From Alopecurus myosuroides (taxonomy: Eukaryota > Streptophyta > Magnoliopsida > Poales > Poaceae): DNA of 64,000 nucleotides. The position numbers were made by a program, and so were the translations under genes. The notes under the pieces were generated by a model. That model saw only the letters and a program-made list of their open reading frames with translations, was not told where the DNA came from and did no database searches. Shown piece after piece: positions 44,235-57,221 of this stretch (positions are counted from its first letter, which is position 1; every line of letters begins with the position of its first letter). The stretch is taken from contig CM054057.1 of NCBI GenBank assembly GCA_028641055.1, positions 574,182,610 through 574,246,609 on the forward strand, read 5' to 3'.

Positions 44235-47200
44235 TGTGACTCCCCGAGATCAGGCATTATGCAGATTTCAGCATTCCCGCCAAAATCCACATAATAACCG
44301 ATTCCAGATTGCCACTTGTGATAACATTACAACAGTTCACGAATATTCCGCAACAACAACAGAAAAGATATATATACAAGACTCAAACGAGTCAAGGATA
44401 CAACTGATACAATACAAAGATCCAAATGACAGCGGAAGAAACAACATAGCGTCCGACTACGGACAAGATACAAATTGGACTAAGAGTCCTGAAGATAACC
44501 GATGGCGTCCAATCCTTGCCCAGGCCAAGCCGGAGGGATTCCCAAGCTAACGTCGTCAGACTCCAAACCTGTTGACTGCAATGTGGAATATGCAGCCACA
44601 AAAAGGATTCGTGGGTCAGTACGGTTAAGTACTGGCAAGTGGATAAACCATACTCACAAGATACCAGCGTAACCAATCATCACAAGATACAAATACTTTG
44701 GGTACAACGAAAAGGAAGGGATTATTGCAAAGGAGCGGCAGCGGGCTGCACTAACTAACTACAGAGACGCGCTACAACATCCGGCTAAAAGAAAGGGATA
44801 AGATAGCTTATCAGAACCAACTACAACTACTCACCAAACAATACCCATCCAATGTTACTCCCTACTAGGGAAGCAACCCAAGGAAACTCACACGGTTGAT
44901 TAGGGTGACATTCATTTTTATGGTGGAGGTAATCTATATTACTAGTCAAGTTATCATCGTTAAGTGTAAGTTGTCTGAGTACTTGTTAGCCAGCACTTTC
45001 ACCAAGTCATCCATAACCGCGGACAACACGGCTTCTCGAGAAGATTTAACCCTGCAGGGATGCACCAATTTGGCCGTACACGTAAGAATGACCCGCCAGA
45101 TGGAAAGGCCCTTCCACCAAGCGAGGCACTCAACACAACCCAACTCTTCTTCGCATCAAGCCCAAAGAACCACATGCTGTGCGTGCGCGGCTAATCGAGC
45201 CCCCAGAGAAAAGGGGGACCCTCATAGCACTGGAAGACCACGCCGCCCTAAATGCCGACTACAAAAGTTCCACCCTGGCGCCAAGGGTTCGCACCTGCAT
45301 ATGCATGCATCAAATGGAAAGCCCGAACTAAGTGTGGCGATTTGGACGAGATGCGAATCGAATCAGAGTTGCGGGGGGCGCCCATACTCGCTTCCCACAT
45401 GCGGTTAGTGCGCTCATCATGGATCAGAGGACTAGACCCTTTTCCTAATTAAGGTCGACACTATCAGGCCTCAAAACCACGCCGGGCCTCCTGCCGGTGC
45501 CTTATCATCAAATTATTATTACCCAAAACATTAACATGTTGTTGAATGAGTTGAAACCCAACTATCAAACTAAACAGGTGATAAGACGGACAACAAGGCT
45601 TGAGCGCAAACAACACTAAGCATGCAACTACGACACAAAGGCCAACAGGGTAAACAAACAACAGTTAATAGGAAGTGGAAGGAAGGCTATATCAAGGTTG
45701 CAAGGTAAACATATGATAGGCTCGAGACACAAGCATCGAATCATAAGGCTAGAATAAAGGCAACAGGAAGAATCAGTAACAAGTGATGAAAGGCAGCCAT
45801 AGGTAGCAAGTGAGTATACTTGCCTAGAATCCAGCAAGCAGAGGTACATCCGAAGAACTTGTCCGTGCTCACCTCATCTCAGCGTCCTATCCGTGAAGAA
45901 GCAACGAACTAGAACAAACACCGGATGCAACAATTACTATTACGGCAAAAGATCCAGCATGATCCTATTTTATATGCATGACAAGTTAAAGGATGCATCA
46001 AGATAAACTAGTTGACATGGTAAACATATTTGAATGGGCCCATAGGCAATTTGGATTGCATATGGAAAAGCCCATGAATTAATGTTGAATTAAATGATCT
46101 ACAAATAACCATCATGTGAAAGTTGATTAGAATGATGCATGGATGATGAAAACAATAAGAAAACAACAATAGCTTCAATTTGATATGTTGTTTACCAAGT
46201 TTGGAATTTTATTTATTAAGTTATGAAATTTGGCTTCTTAAATGAGTTACACAAACATTTATTGTTTTCACCCATTTTAATTGTTCAAAACAACAAAATT
46301 TATATTTGGAAAGAACACAAAATTTAGATGGAATACATATTTCATTTGTTGAATTTGGATTTTAGATGAGCAAGGTATTAAATTGACAATTTTAAATGCA
46401 TTAATTAAGAAATAGTTGTTTTCAGCAATTTAATTTATTCAAAATAGAAAACAAAGTTGATATTTGCAAAGTTCATGAAAAATGGGATAGAAAACATATT
46501 TTACATGTTGGAATTGGATTTGAATTGCCCAAGTTATGAATTTTGCAATTTAAAAGGTTTAACTAAAGCATTGAATTATTGCACCACTTTTAATTAGGAA
46601 AAACAGTAAACAAATTGTATTGAAAAGGTTGAAAACATGTATAAAATGTTTCAGTGAACAATTTGAGCTATTAAACATGATTTTTGGGTTATTATTGAAT
46701 TTATTATGCAATTTTTCATAAGCATTCTTATTCTGCCCTTTTTAGTAAACAGAAGGAAACATGTTCAAATTTAATTCAATTGTGACCAAATAAAATACCA
46801 CTGTGTAGAGTTTGTTAAGACAAATTTTTAGAGCTCAAGTTTGCTAAATTTGGATGAACAGAACTCAAGTTATGAACTCCCAAAGTTTCCAATTTTTATT
46901 GCATTTTCTGTATTTAATTATTTAGTGCAAATTTCTTAACAGAAACATATTGCAACTTTGACATTAACAGAAAGAGCACACGATTATGAATCCACAGAAA
47001 CTTGAATCATTGAAATTGGAGCAATATTCAATTTGTTATTGATTTTACAAATAAAGGCTCAGATCTGTTTTTTTCTGGAATTCGAGAAATAAAAGAAAAA
47101 GGAGGAAAAAGAGGGGTGTCTTGCACCTCGGGGGGGGGGGGGGGGGGGGGGGTTCGAACCCGCGTCTCCTAGGGGAAGAGCAGGGGACGGAACCACTGCG

Positions 47201-48284
47201 CTGGTGTTTTGTTTGTGTAGGGATACAGATCGGCAGTAATAAGAGGACAAGGTGGAGCGTTAACTGAACTTTTACACCAAAAGTTCAGAAATTTCTACAG
47301 AACACGGAGACGAAGATCGACTGCTGCTCTGCCAATCCTCGCGGGCTGGAGTGGAATCGGGAGTTAGGGTGCATCTGGAGCGTGAAGAATGTGGTGGGGG
47401 CTCGGGCGCAGGTACGTGCGTGCATGGGGTTGAGCGGGGGGAGTAGGAGCTCCGGTTGGGATCCCATCCATGGCCGCCATGGCAGGTGCGGACGGGACCG
47501 AGACGAACATCAGCGACCCGCAACGAACAGCAATGGAAAACGAGATGAGGGAGGTGGAATCGGATGCGCAGCTCACCGGGAGGGCGCTGGAGTAGTCGAT
47601 CGAGCCCAAGGAGGTCCAGGTCGCCAGGATTTCGCCGGAGAAGCTTGTCGGCCGGGGTGGAAGACGACGTTGCCAACGGCAGCGCGGAGCTTTTGCCTGC
47701 CTTAGCTCGGCTTGAGAGAGCCCATGGCGATGGGGCCATGACGAGGTGCTCCGAGCTCTCCCGCTCGGTTCAGAGAAGGAGGGAGCAGAGGAAAGAAGGA
47801 GGATGGCGGCGGGGTAGGGCAAGGAGGAAAAGGAAGCTAGGGTTTGAGGAGGGGAGAGGGGCTGGCTTGGTAGAAAAAGGAGGGGGGAGAGGAGGGTGCG
47901 GTGGTGGTTCTATGAAGAAAACGACAGGGGGAGGTCGTTCTCCTCGTGCTCCCTGTCGTACGGAGAAGAAAGCCATTCGTGGGCTGGATGTTGGGCCAGT
48001 TAGGTGGGTTGGGTGGTTGGGCTAGGCTTGCTGGGCTGCCAACACACAAAAAATTGTTTTTATTTTATTTATTTTCATTTATTTTGTAAACCTTTTCACA
48101 AAACAAAAATCAGCACAAGATAAAAGATAGGATAAAAAAAGAATTGGAAAGCATGTTGTAAAAACCATATTGAGTTTAGAAATTAATTTTGTGTGTCAAA
48201 ATAATATATGATGGATGCATGATGCAATGATGATGCAACAAGAAAAAAAAACAAATCTAATTGGGAAAAACCCCGGGTGTTACA
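44235..48284 (-). mobile_element. 4.05-kb TG...CA element, long solo LTR or LARD-like, TSD atcat
   Basis: The minus strand starts TGTAACACCCGGGG and ends CTCGGGGAGTCACA. ATCAT is duplicated at 44230-44234 and 48285-48289, and the host repeat is continuous across it. I see no internal direct LTR pair and no gag or pol, so a long solo LTR of a large non-autonomous element (LARD, like barley Sukkula) is the simplest reading. The left third is moderately GC-rich, 46000-47100 is AT-rich with few long frames, and 47300-48030 is GC-rich. Confidence 0.7.
47130..47210 (-). ncRNA. tRNA-like cassette next to a 23-base G run
   Basis: On the minus strand AGCGCAGTGG (about 47194-47203) fits a pol III A box and GGTTCGAACCC (about 47149-47161) fits a B box, about 43 bases apart, as in tRNAs. 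No full cloverleaf is evident. It is followed by a run of 23 C (G on the plus strand, 47130-47152) and T-rich tracts that could stop pol III. This is a tRNA-derived relic rather than a working tRNA gene. Confidence 0.45.
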
Positions 48285-48890
48285 ATCATTATCCCTGAGA
48301 GAAGTTTCCACTCTAAGTCTAGAGACTTAATTTATAGACAACTCCTATTATCGGATGACCTGCCATTTTGAACTTTAATTTGCTTCTACAAATTATATAA
48401 AGTTTATACACACAAATTAGGATCCCATGCCAATGAAAATTGAGTTTTCGGCTATTTTTTACATTTTTTATTTACCATTAATACTTACATATAGTTCAAA
48501 CATTATCAACTATTTCCGGACCTTGCATGATGCCCGACCGAAACAATCCTGGAGTTGGCCGAGTCCGACCACGTATATGACCGGTGAGGCAAGTGCACTC
48601 CAGACTCCACATGTCATCAAAAATGTGTCTACACAATACTTGTTAACACAAATTTGCATGCTCCACATTTAGCCGGAGCAATCCATAATTTCACTCCACC
48701 GAAACTGTCCATGTCACATACTACCTATTTATCCCCATCCCGGACCGAGCTGCCGCACCACCGTACACCCAACACCCATCGCCCTCGTACACACCTCCTC
48801 TCGCCCTACCTGGAAGACGCCAGCGCCGCCACAAAGAGGCGGAGACCGAGGCAGAGTGCAGGGTCATCGAGCCATTGCACATCTGCCCGG
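48285..48890 (+). promoter_or_regulatory. Third AT-rich repeat (right part) and leader of gene B
   Basis: 48285-48640 continues the third repeat copy and ends in the CGTATATGACCGG block. A TATTTAT stretch at about 48725 and a C-rich stretch with no ATG from 48735 to 48890 resemble a promoter and leader for gene B. This is inference from composition. Confidence 0.35.
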
Positions 48891-49025
48891 ATGCGCGTGA
48901 AGACGGCGAGGGCGTTTGAGTTGGTTGTTTTTGGTTTCCCCGCGCCGCCGGAATACCACTTTCTGACAGGGTGGCACGTCAACCTGGATGGCGTTCCCGT
49001 GTCGCTGCTGCCTCCCACTAGTAGA
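48891..49025 (+). pseudogene. Gene B, 5' part, unknown grass protein
   Basis: The first ATG after the presumed leader (48891) gives MRVKTARAFELVVFGFPAPP and GWHVNLDGVPVSLLPPTSR before the insertion. The W-x-VNxxGxPV pattern recalls a repetitive grass protein family of unknown function. The frame is continued at 54770 across one TSD copy. Confidence 0.4.
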
Positions 49026-52000
49026 TGTCACACCCCAGTTTTTGGACCCTTGTACTGTAGTTAAGGGAGACAAAAATGTGGGCCAACAATTTTGTTTCTC
49101 TCAACATGTTTGTGTGTACCAACATGTGTATGTGACAATAGTCATATATGCAATGCAAGAAATATTTTCTTTCAAAACAAATATCAAATTTTCCTGATGA
49201 TTACTATTGTTTTCAACCTAACAATATTATTTTACTTTGTTTGAATCAAGAAAAACAAAATGGCAATTGAAAAATTGGATATTTTCCTTTGATGTTTCTA
49301 TTAAGTTTTATCTCTGAAAAACTAGCCAACTATCATTTTTTAGCACTTTTTATCTATACATTATAGAATCCAATTTTATGGTTTCTTGGCATATAATTGC
49401 TCTCTGATATGTGGACTACAAATCTATAAACTTGGTTTGATTTGTGGAGTTGAAAAACAGTCATTTGCATGCTTGTTTTTGTGGAAGAAAAATAAGACAG
49501 AAAAACAGGGATTGGGAAAAACTGATAAAAACAAAAACTTGGCCTTTTCCCACCTTGTTTTTAAAACCTTCCACAATTGCAAAAATGTTTTCAACGGATG
49601 TTTCTGAAAGTTAAAATCATGTTGAACAATCTCCAACTTAATATTAAAATTTTGGAATCAATTTGCTTCTTGAAAACAGAATGGACATTTTGATGTTTTT
49701 ATTTGTTTCCACACATAGCAATTTTGGCTAAGTCTTTTTAACTTGATTTTTTGAAACTTGTTATTTGACAGAAGTTGAGTAGATGAATTTGATTTTTTTT
49801 GTGCAAATTGAAAAGTGCAACCTTGCCAATTATGTTACCTTATGTTTGCACTGCATTTCGGTGCATTGGATCCTTGTGGTGATCAAGTGGAGAGGGAGAG
49901 AGAGGAGTGGGAACAGAGGGGGCAGAGATGAAAGAAACAGGGAGGGGGCAGCCGCGGGCACACAATGCGCCTGCACTGTGGCCACGCCGCGCCGCTGCTG
50001 CGCCTCACCTCGACATCGTGGACAGCACCAGGCCCTCCTCTACCTCCTAGAACGCGTAGCCGCCTGTTGGCACGTCGAGCACACCCCGGGAGCACGGCCA
50101 CATGCTCACCGCAGCATGCCCGAGGGCACACCCATGAACCCGATCACCGCGCCGCAAATATAAAGCCTCACCCATGCCATGGCCTCGCCAACTCACTTTA
50201 CACCCTCACCGCAACCACCTCGAACCACCCACTCAACCCCGCACGCTCACAGTGAGCGCTGCGGATGAAAAATCTGCCGCCGGCCACCGCGGACACCTCG
50301 AGAATGTGGAGCTCGACCCGAGCCTTACCACCACCCCTTTTCACCTGTGCCACACTTGTCGTACACCGTAGACTCGCCCTGACCCTTTCCCATTCCCGAT
50401 TGGTTGCAACAGGGACGACGCCGTCGTCGGGGCCGCCGTGGCCGTGCTTCTTCGTGCCGTCAATTGGAGCCACCGCGACCGCCAATGACTGTACACCTCC
50501 ACTGCCCCGAGGACGTGAGTCGACCATGACCCCTTTCCATTGCCCTGCAACGCCACAAGGTGAGCACTTCGCCGCCGTCGTTTCTCTGTCCGCGCCGGAG
50601 AGAGAGAGAGAGAGTGATGAGAGGAAGGAGACGGTCGAGGACCATAGATCTTTCGATCTACGACTCCCTTTGAACTGGGCACTTTGCCATGCAGCGCCAG
50701 CGCGTGCGCGTGCTCCTGGCCCCTTTAAGCGCTAGATGGGCCGCACTGTTGAGATCCAGCCCGTGCGCTGTGGTTTTTAATCTTTTTAAAAATAGACAGA
50801 AACTTGAGCTTAGCTTTTGGCCTAGGAAAAGTAGAAATATAGGGTTTTATTCAAAACAAAAATAATGGCAGTAGCTTATCATTTTATTAACCACATCCAA
50901 GTTGTAGATCTAGATTTTGTGCTTTATTTTAGCAGTAATAATTATTTTGGCAGAGAATGTACGTTAAACCATTTTGAACATAACTTTTGAAATTTGAATC
51001 CAAATATTGAAAGCTAAATTGTTTTGAGTATCCCTTGAGAATATCTATCAGTAGCACTTGGCCTTGCATCAAGGAGAGTTTCCTATAGAAAATTCTATGC
51101 ATTTTGGTAAATATCTAGTAGACATTTCAAGGATTTTTGTAGGTTGTTTGATGATGATTTTTGATTTGAATCCAATTGGATGAGTTTTTGTATGATTAGG
51201 TCTACCTAATCCTAGCTTGGTGGAATTTTTAGAGCTCTAGAATAATTTTGGTGTGCATATCTAGATTCAGCACTTTTCTGTTTTTATTAGATCTTGTGTA
51301 AATGGTTTTAAATAAATGGTTGTGTTTTAGAATCTTGTTTTATAGCATGTGTAGGTGTGGTACTCTCTGTTACCATGATGTTTTCTTACAGTACTAGCAT
51401 GTTAGGAAGTTTGGACTTGTTTGGAAACAAATAGAAATAAGGAATGGCATAGTATTGTTTTCTAGTATTAATAGGAGATAGAAATGTGGGCATTGTATTG
51501 TTAAGTTTAGTACCTAGATTTTTGAGGTTGCTTTGATGAGTCCAGTACCATTTTGGTACTGATTTGTGTATGTTATCACCTCTGTTAGCTTGCACTCTAA
51601 TTTATAGGAAACCATGAATAGCATTTGCTTGATTAGTTGCACCATATTATTTTCACTAGTATGAGTAGTTGCTGATGATTGTTTAGTGGATTATTATTTT
51701 TCCACAAGCGCAACCAAAGGCTTTGTGACCCTCAAATGTCTTGGAAGGCTAGTGGAACACCCACTGGTCCCATTTCATTTTTGTGAGAAATACCATTTCT
51801 CCACCATAGGCATAGTCCTAGCAGTCTAGTTTTTGCTTATGTGTGTTTATTGATTGTTGCCTTTGTTTTATTTGAGTGTTGTTTGCACTAATAGAAATAC
51901 GTCCTAGTGTTGAGGTTTATGTGTGGGTAGGAATTCCCTTGAGTGGCTTAATTTTAGAAAGTGTTGTTTGAGCATAAATAGAGTGCATAGCTACTGATTT

Positions 52001-54764
52001 TATAACATGTTTTTTATGCTTGTTCTTGGTTGTTAGAAAAGCATGGTTAAGTGGACTTGATTGATTCTTGTTGAGTAGTTTTTTCATAGAATTAGTTTTG
52101 GTATAATTAATTACTAGCATGTGTAAAGTGTATGCTTCTGTTATTTGGATGCTCATAAGCATGTGTTGCTTGTTAAGGAAAATTCATCCTTGTAGGATTG
52201 GTTGCTTCTCTATTATTGTAGTAGTGGTACCCCTAGAAATTATGAGTTGCTCTACTATTATTGCCTTCCTATTTTATGGATGTGTGTTTAGCCTAACATG
52301 TTTCCACTCCTGTTATTATGGCAATGACTCTTTTAGTTGCTAGTTGATGTTGGTTGTGGAATACACTATTCCTTAGGCATGCTTGTGTAGTAGTATTTCA
52401 TACTAGTGTACTATTAGTAAACCCCTGCTATTATCCTATTTCTAGCTATAATCATCTCATATGATTATTGTGTTCTAGAGTGTGTCTTATGACCTGTTAC
52501 AATTGGTTGAGCCACTGGTTTGTTTAGTTACACTTGTGATTGAGTGTTCCTTTAGTCTCTATGTAGATATGAGCATAGTCAGTGACTACCTTGTTCATCT
52601 GTGTTTTGCTTTGCTAGTTTAAATGTTCTGAGTAATTACATTAGCATGAGTATGGAACCAGTGCTTTTGTTGTGACTTGTTTTATTTAGTTATCTACTCA
52701 ATGTGTTAGGGGTAAACTTATCTAGTTAACGCTTGCTTGCGTTTTTGTTAATACCCACTGGCATGGGTATTGCTTTGGATGTTTGTTATTTCTTTAGTAG
52801 TCTCACCCTTGTGACCAAAGGCTATTTTTAGCTTCTTCAATGTCTTGGTATGAGAGTGGTACGCCCACTCAACCCATGATGTTTAGGATGTGAAGTATGG
52901 TTTCCTAACCATAAGTATTCTTGTACTAGCATTTATTGACATGTGTGTTTGATGTGTGATTTTCTCGATGCAAACTTGAGTGGTTGCATTAGTATAAGTT
53001 TGCTTGCTGTATGTGTTTCTTGGTACTATTGGTTGCCTTCATTTAGTTCTGAGTGTGTGCCTTTTATTATTTTTACGACGTTAGAACACGAAGAAGAAGA
53101 AGAAGAAGAGGAAGGTGTCGTACAGCTATGTGTCAAGTTCGAGCTACTTCAAAGCCAGGGACACAAGAAGTTTCAAGGCAAGCCATCCTGATGCTTGCTA
53201 CTACACTTATCATTATCTATCATGCATGTTTTTACTTCTGAAATTTTATAAAACTTTGATTAACAAAACTATTTTTGTGTGCTATTACTACTATTAATAT
53301 TATATAAGTTAATATCATGCCAGTAGTTGAAACTTTGTGTTACCATGCCCATAGACACCATATGGTATTATTACCACCAAAAGTATAATAATATGAAGTC
53401 CCTAAGTGGACAACCTAAAAATATGACTTTTGCAAAACAAAGGCTTTATGGAAAACCCGGTGGAAAGGCGACGCCTTTTTCCATGGGAGAGTTGTGAAGT
53501 GATCATTTTTGGAAAAAGGTGTTTTCAAAAATGACACATAACCTAGTCTTCGCCGGACAACCCTTAATGTACTGCCACTCTACCCCAACATGGGCAAGGG
53601 GCTTGACTGGAGACTTGTTCTTGTTAGTATGTGCTCTATCTCAAATGCCTATAAGGGGTGCGATCCCTCGAACCGAAATGTCGCAAAGTTATGAAGCACG
53701 AGGCATGCAAAGTGTGGGATTAATATTCTTTCTGGCTGCATCAGTTGGGTCTCCTGTCATGGCTATGTGTGACACAGCGCCAGAGAGAACAAACCCAATT
53801 GAAGAGATAGTCATTTGCTATCTTGAACATAGTGGAAGGTTAGGACAAGTTATATGATGTTCGCATACTGTCAGAGACAGTCCGTGGTTGTTAACGGCGG
53901 ATGTTCTTGATCTTTTGGAATGTGTACACTTCTGCAGAGTAGAACTATTCATAATAGCCGCGTCCTCGGATATGGACAGTTGAATGGCCATGTAACTAAT
54001 ATTGTGTCAATGTTTTCAAAGAAGATGTTTTTGAAAAGGGATTTGTACCTGTGAGGTACTGGAAAGAGGAACCTTGCACCCGTGAGGTACAGATGAAGAA
54101 AAGCTGGAAGTTGTTTTACAAGAAGTTTTGCAAAGAAAAACTTTCTTTTTAACAAAGTCTTACAAAACCCTCTTGAACATGCAATATCTACAAGAGATAG
54201 AAAATTATACAATTTTCTTTTGAAGTATCTTCTTCAACAAAGATATAGAGATGTTAAAACCAACCATGGTGTATCTTTCATCCATCATTATTCTATGTAT
54301 AGCCTACCCACTCCACTATATAAGCATACTTGCATTTTATAGCTTCGTTAAGGATGTCTTGCAGAGTACATTCAAATGTACTCATATTGGTTTCGTCCCT
54401 GGTATCTACTTGCCAGACTTCGAGGAGCAGCCTCAGGAGGAGTTCTACGAGGAGGAGCACTCCACTGATGGCCCTGCGAACTAGGCTCGTCTCCCGGTCA
54501 ACAGCCTGTAGGTTAAGGCATGACTTGAGCTCTACCGCTTTGTGTGTTGTTGACTTCCGCTGTGTTTGTTGAGTTGTCTGTCCTGCGTGGCAGTTGTGTT
54601 AGACTTGGTCATGTGACCCTACCTTCTTGTAGACCTTTATGTAATCGTGTAATGGATGATGTATCTGTATGCCAACTTGATATGTTGTTCACGACTGGTG
54701 TGATCTGAGACCGTGAATGTACGCATATCGGAAGTCCTTGGACTGTTGCTCTGGGGGCCTTACA
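49026..54764 (+). mobile_element. 5.7-kb TG...CA element in gene B, TSD gtaga
   Basis: Starts TGTCACACCCC and ends GGGGGCCTTACA; GTAGA is duplicated at 49021-49025 and 54765-54769. Its layout resembles the element at 44235: AT-rich flanks, a GC-rich block (49890-50750) and a transcribed-looking end. No gag, pol or internal LTR pair is visible. Two related segments near 51720-51810 and 52805-52915 (AATGTCTTGG, CACCCACT/CGCCCACT) show an internal duplication. A (GAA)n run is at about 53090-53112 and a (GA)n run at 50598-50614. A LARD or very long solo LTR is most likely. Confidence 0.7.
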
Positions 54765-54769
54765 GTAGA

Positions 54770-55109
54770 GCTCGCGCAAACGTGGTTGCCAAACGCAGTG
54801 CAAGATTTCCGTCTGCAGCACATGTGTTCCCAAGTACATGGATATGCCGTACTACGACTGGCTGTTCGAGCGTTAACATAAGCCAAACACCGCTCTTCCT
54901 GCAATGGCAGAGTGTTGGGGCGGTGGAACATGTTGGCGCGACACCGCCTTTGGGACGAAGCCACTGGAGACATGGTGAACGTAGCGGAACCCGCCTGTCA
55001 AGCGGGTCTGGAGCCCGAGCCCGAGGTATCCGACACATCCAACTCCGTCGACTGGTCGGCTCTTAAAGTGGCAAAGTCCGTCGAGGAAGATGTCATCATC
55101 CTCGATTAA
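54770..55109 (+). pseudogene. Gene B, 3' part
   Basis: Continues SRARANVVAKRSARF in the frame of the 5' part, then shifts frame: KYMDMPYYDWLFER, a stop, and RVLGRWNMLARHRLWDEATGDM and SNSVDWSALKVAKSVEEDVIILD ending at TAA 55109. The RRLW/D-x-T-x-x-x-V layout and acidic C-terminus fit the same grass family as the 5' part. Stops and a shift make it a pseudogene. Confidence 0.4.
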
Positions 55110-56740
55110 TCCTGCTCGAATGTAAAAAGTGTGAACTATTTGGTCTATATTTACTTGTAGTCATCACGTTTGTGCTCGCAAGTTGGTGTAATGCCTACTC
55201 ATAATCACGTTTAATTTCCTTATGACTGTTTCCAATTTCCTTTGGTCTCTTCGTACTTTTTTTTCCTGTTTCCAATTTGATTATTTGAATGAAACTGGAT
55301 GCCCACGACTAGCTCGTGCACACATGCTTGGAAGGTCCATAAAAATACCCGGACGGTCCAACAGTTTTGGTTTGGCGGGGAAATTTGGTTCCGATGTATG
55401 TCCCCCCTCCCCCCCAACTCATTGGAAATTGGAAATCACTCAAACATTTCGAGTTTTCGGTCCATCCCCGGGCGACGACACACCAACCCGTACGTCCTGC
55501 TGCACCGCCGCCCAAGAGCCACCCCTGTCCACACCGCACCAGCCTTGTCCGTCAGACCGGCCTTCAAATTGCCGCCCGTGCGCCGACGGTCTACCTGAGT
55601 GCCGAGGTACCCCTCTGCGGACCCCAAAACTTCCCTATCTTAACCAAGCCCGCCACATTTTTCCATAACCTAGTTTGTTCCATATTTCCCCAGTCCAACA
55701 TTCTCCCTCCATCACTGATAAATCGTAAGTAATTTAGTCGGATCTATGCAGTACATCTTTGGGTGTCTCTCATTCATCCTTAGATTTTTTTAACAAGTCT
55801 CTTTTTTAAAACTCGTTGGCCAGTGTGCCTCAAGATTGAAGGCCCATGTAGAATTAGGAACATAGGAAGCTCTTTTTTTATACTACCTATTCATATGCGA
55901 TAAGAACATTACACGATACGTGAGTTAATTATATACACATCGTCTAGCTAATTGCAAGCAAAATAAAGCATAAAGAAGCAATGCACTACAAGTCATGTTG
56001 TGCATACACATGCTTTTTTTGTTACCGTCTCTGCATAAAAAAAGACAAGCTTTGATATTGTACTGCACGAAAAACGACTGGAGAGGATCATGCATGAATT
56101 CTTCAGGCCGGGCTACTACATGTGGCTGCAACAATGAAGAGAAGATGATGATCAATGAGTCAGGTTATATATAGCCTATCCGCGAAGTTAATTATCTGTT
56201 GACATCTATATGCTGATATATACTAACTTTAAATGTACGATGCAGAGAACAATAAATTCTTTAGACCGAGCTACTATATTTGGCTCCAATAATGAAGAGA
56301 AGATGATTATCAATGAGCCAGGTTATATATAGCCTATACGCAAAATTAATCATCTGTTGACATGTATATACTAACTTTAAATGTATGATGCAGAACAGGA
56401 TCATGAATTCTTCAGGCTGGGTTACTATATTTGGCTCCAATAATACGGGGAAGATGATGATCAACGAGCCAGGTTATATATAGCCTATCGGCAAAGTTAA
56501 TTATCTGTTGATATGTATATGTTGATATATATAACTTTAAATGTTCGATGCACAGGACCAACTTAATATGTTTTGATCGGTATCTGCTTCTCATACAAGG
56601 TAATTAATAAACTAAACAAATCAATAGCTGATATTTCTCTAATGTTTGCTGTAATTTGCTAGTTTTATCACATAGAACCTCATACATATATAGTACACCG
56701 CTATTAATTAAAAATGTGGTGGTTTCATGCTGAATTTGTA
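55110..56740 (+). other. Flank, leader and first intron of gene C
   Basis: 55110-55390 holds no recognisable feature. 55390-55727 is a C-rich stretch ending at a strong donor (AAATC/GTAAGTAAT, 55727/55728) and may be a leader exon. The following intron of about 1 kb holds the triple repeat at 56083-56556 and ends at an acceptor (TGAATTTGTAG, 56740). Confidence 0.4.
56083..56556 (+). repeat. Three tandem units of about 155 bp
   Basis: Each unit carries GAATTCTTCAGGC-like, GATGATCAATGAGCCAGG-like, TATATATAGCCTAT and CTTTAAATGTACGATGCA pieces. Units begin at about 56083, 56244 and 56394. A single related unit occurs at 13365-13510 in the gene A intron. Confidence 0.75.
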
Positions 56741-57137
56741 GGACGTAACAAGATCCTTAATTCTTTTGTAAAACCTCCACCATCGGAACTCTCTGTTGCA
56801 CAAATTGGTAAGTAATGGACTAAAACAAATTCAACTGTCATTTCACATTAACCCTACTTGCAACGTCACTAAAAATTCTCTTCAAATTTTGCAGAAGATT
56901 ATAACTGGTTTTCATCAACACTTCTACATCCTCTTATTAGGTCGACTATGTTTATTGATGGAACCTTTCAACCTTGCCTTACGGAAATGGTATAAAGTTG
57001 AAAGGCGCATATTATCCCTAGAGAAGAAAATATGTAATGAATTTGCTCGAAAAGCTGGAATTCGAACCGGTTTGGTCACCATTCTCTGTGTCAAAAGGTT
57101 CAATGATGACATCCGTATGTATTTTCGACGACTCTGA
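56741..57137 (+). pseudogene. Gene C, exons 2 and 3, unknown protein
   Basis: A 64-base exon (56741-56804) between an acceptor and a perfect donor (ATTG/GTAAGTAA), then an 89-base intron ending TTTTGCAG, then an exon from 56894. Spliced, the frame reads KPPPSELSVAQI-EDYNWFSSTLLHPLIRS and TMFIDGTFQPCLTEMV before a stop. The adjacent frame of exon 3 stays open for another 60 codons (KVERRILSLEKKICNEFARK, ending FRRL), so a frameshift at about 56990 is possible. I do not recognise the protein. Confidence 0.35.
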
Positions 57138-57221
57138 AGACTACCTAAAATTCTGTTCAGGGTGATCTAAAGCAAAATCGATGATATTAGTCGTCTGAGA
57201 TATCTCGACTAGCTAATAGTA

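Noticed and set aside
47272..48025. Several overlapping GC-rich frames of 100-155 residues on both strands
   Set aside because: They lie in the GC-rich block of the TG...CA element, are Ser/Pro/Arg low complexity, and none has a family motif.
50265..50735. 156-residue plus-strand frame
   Set aside because: Same situation as above in the second TG...CA element, with a (GA)n run inside the frame.
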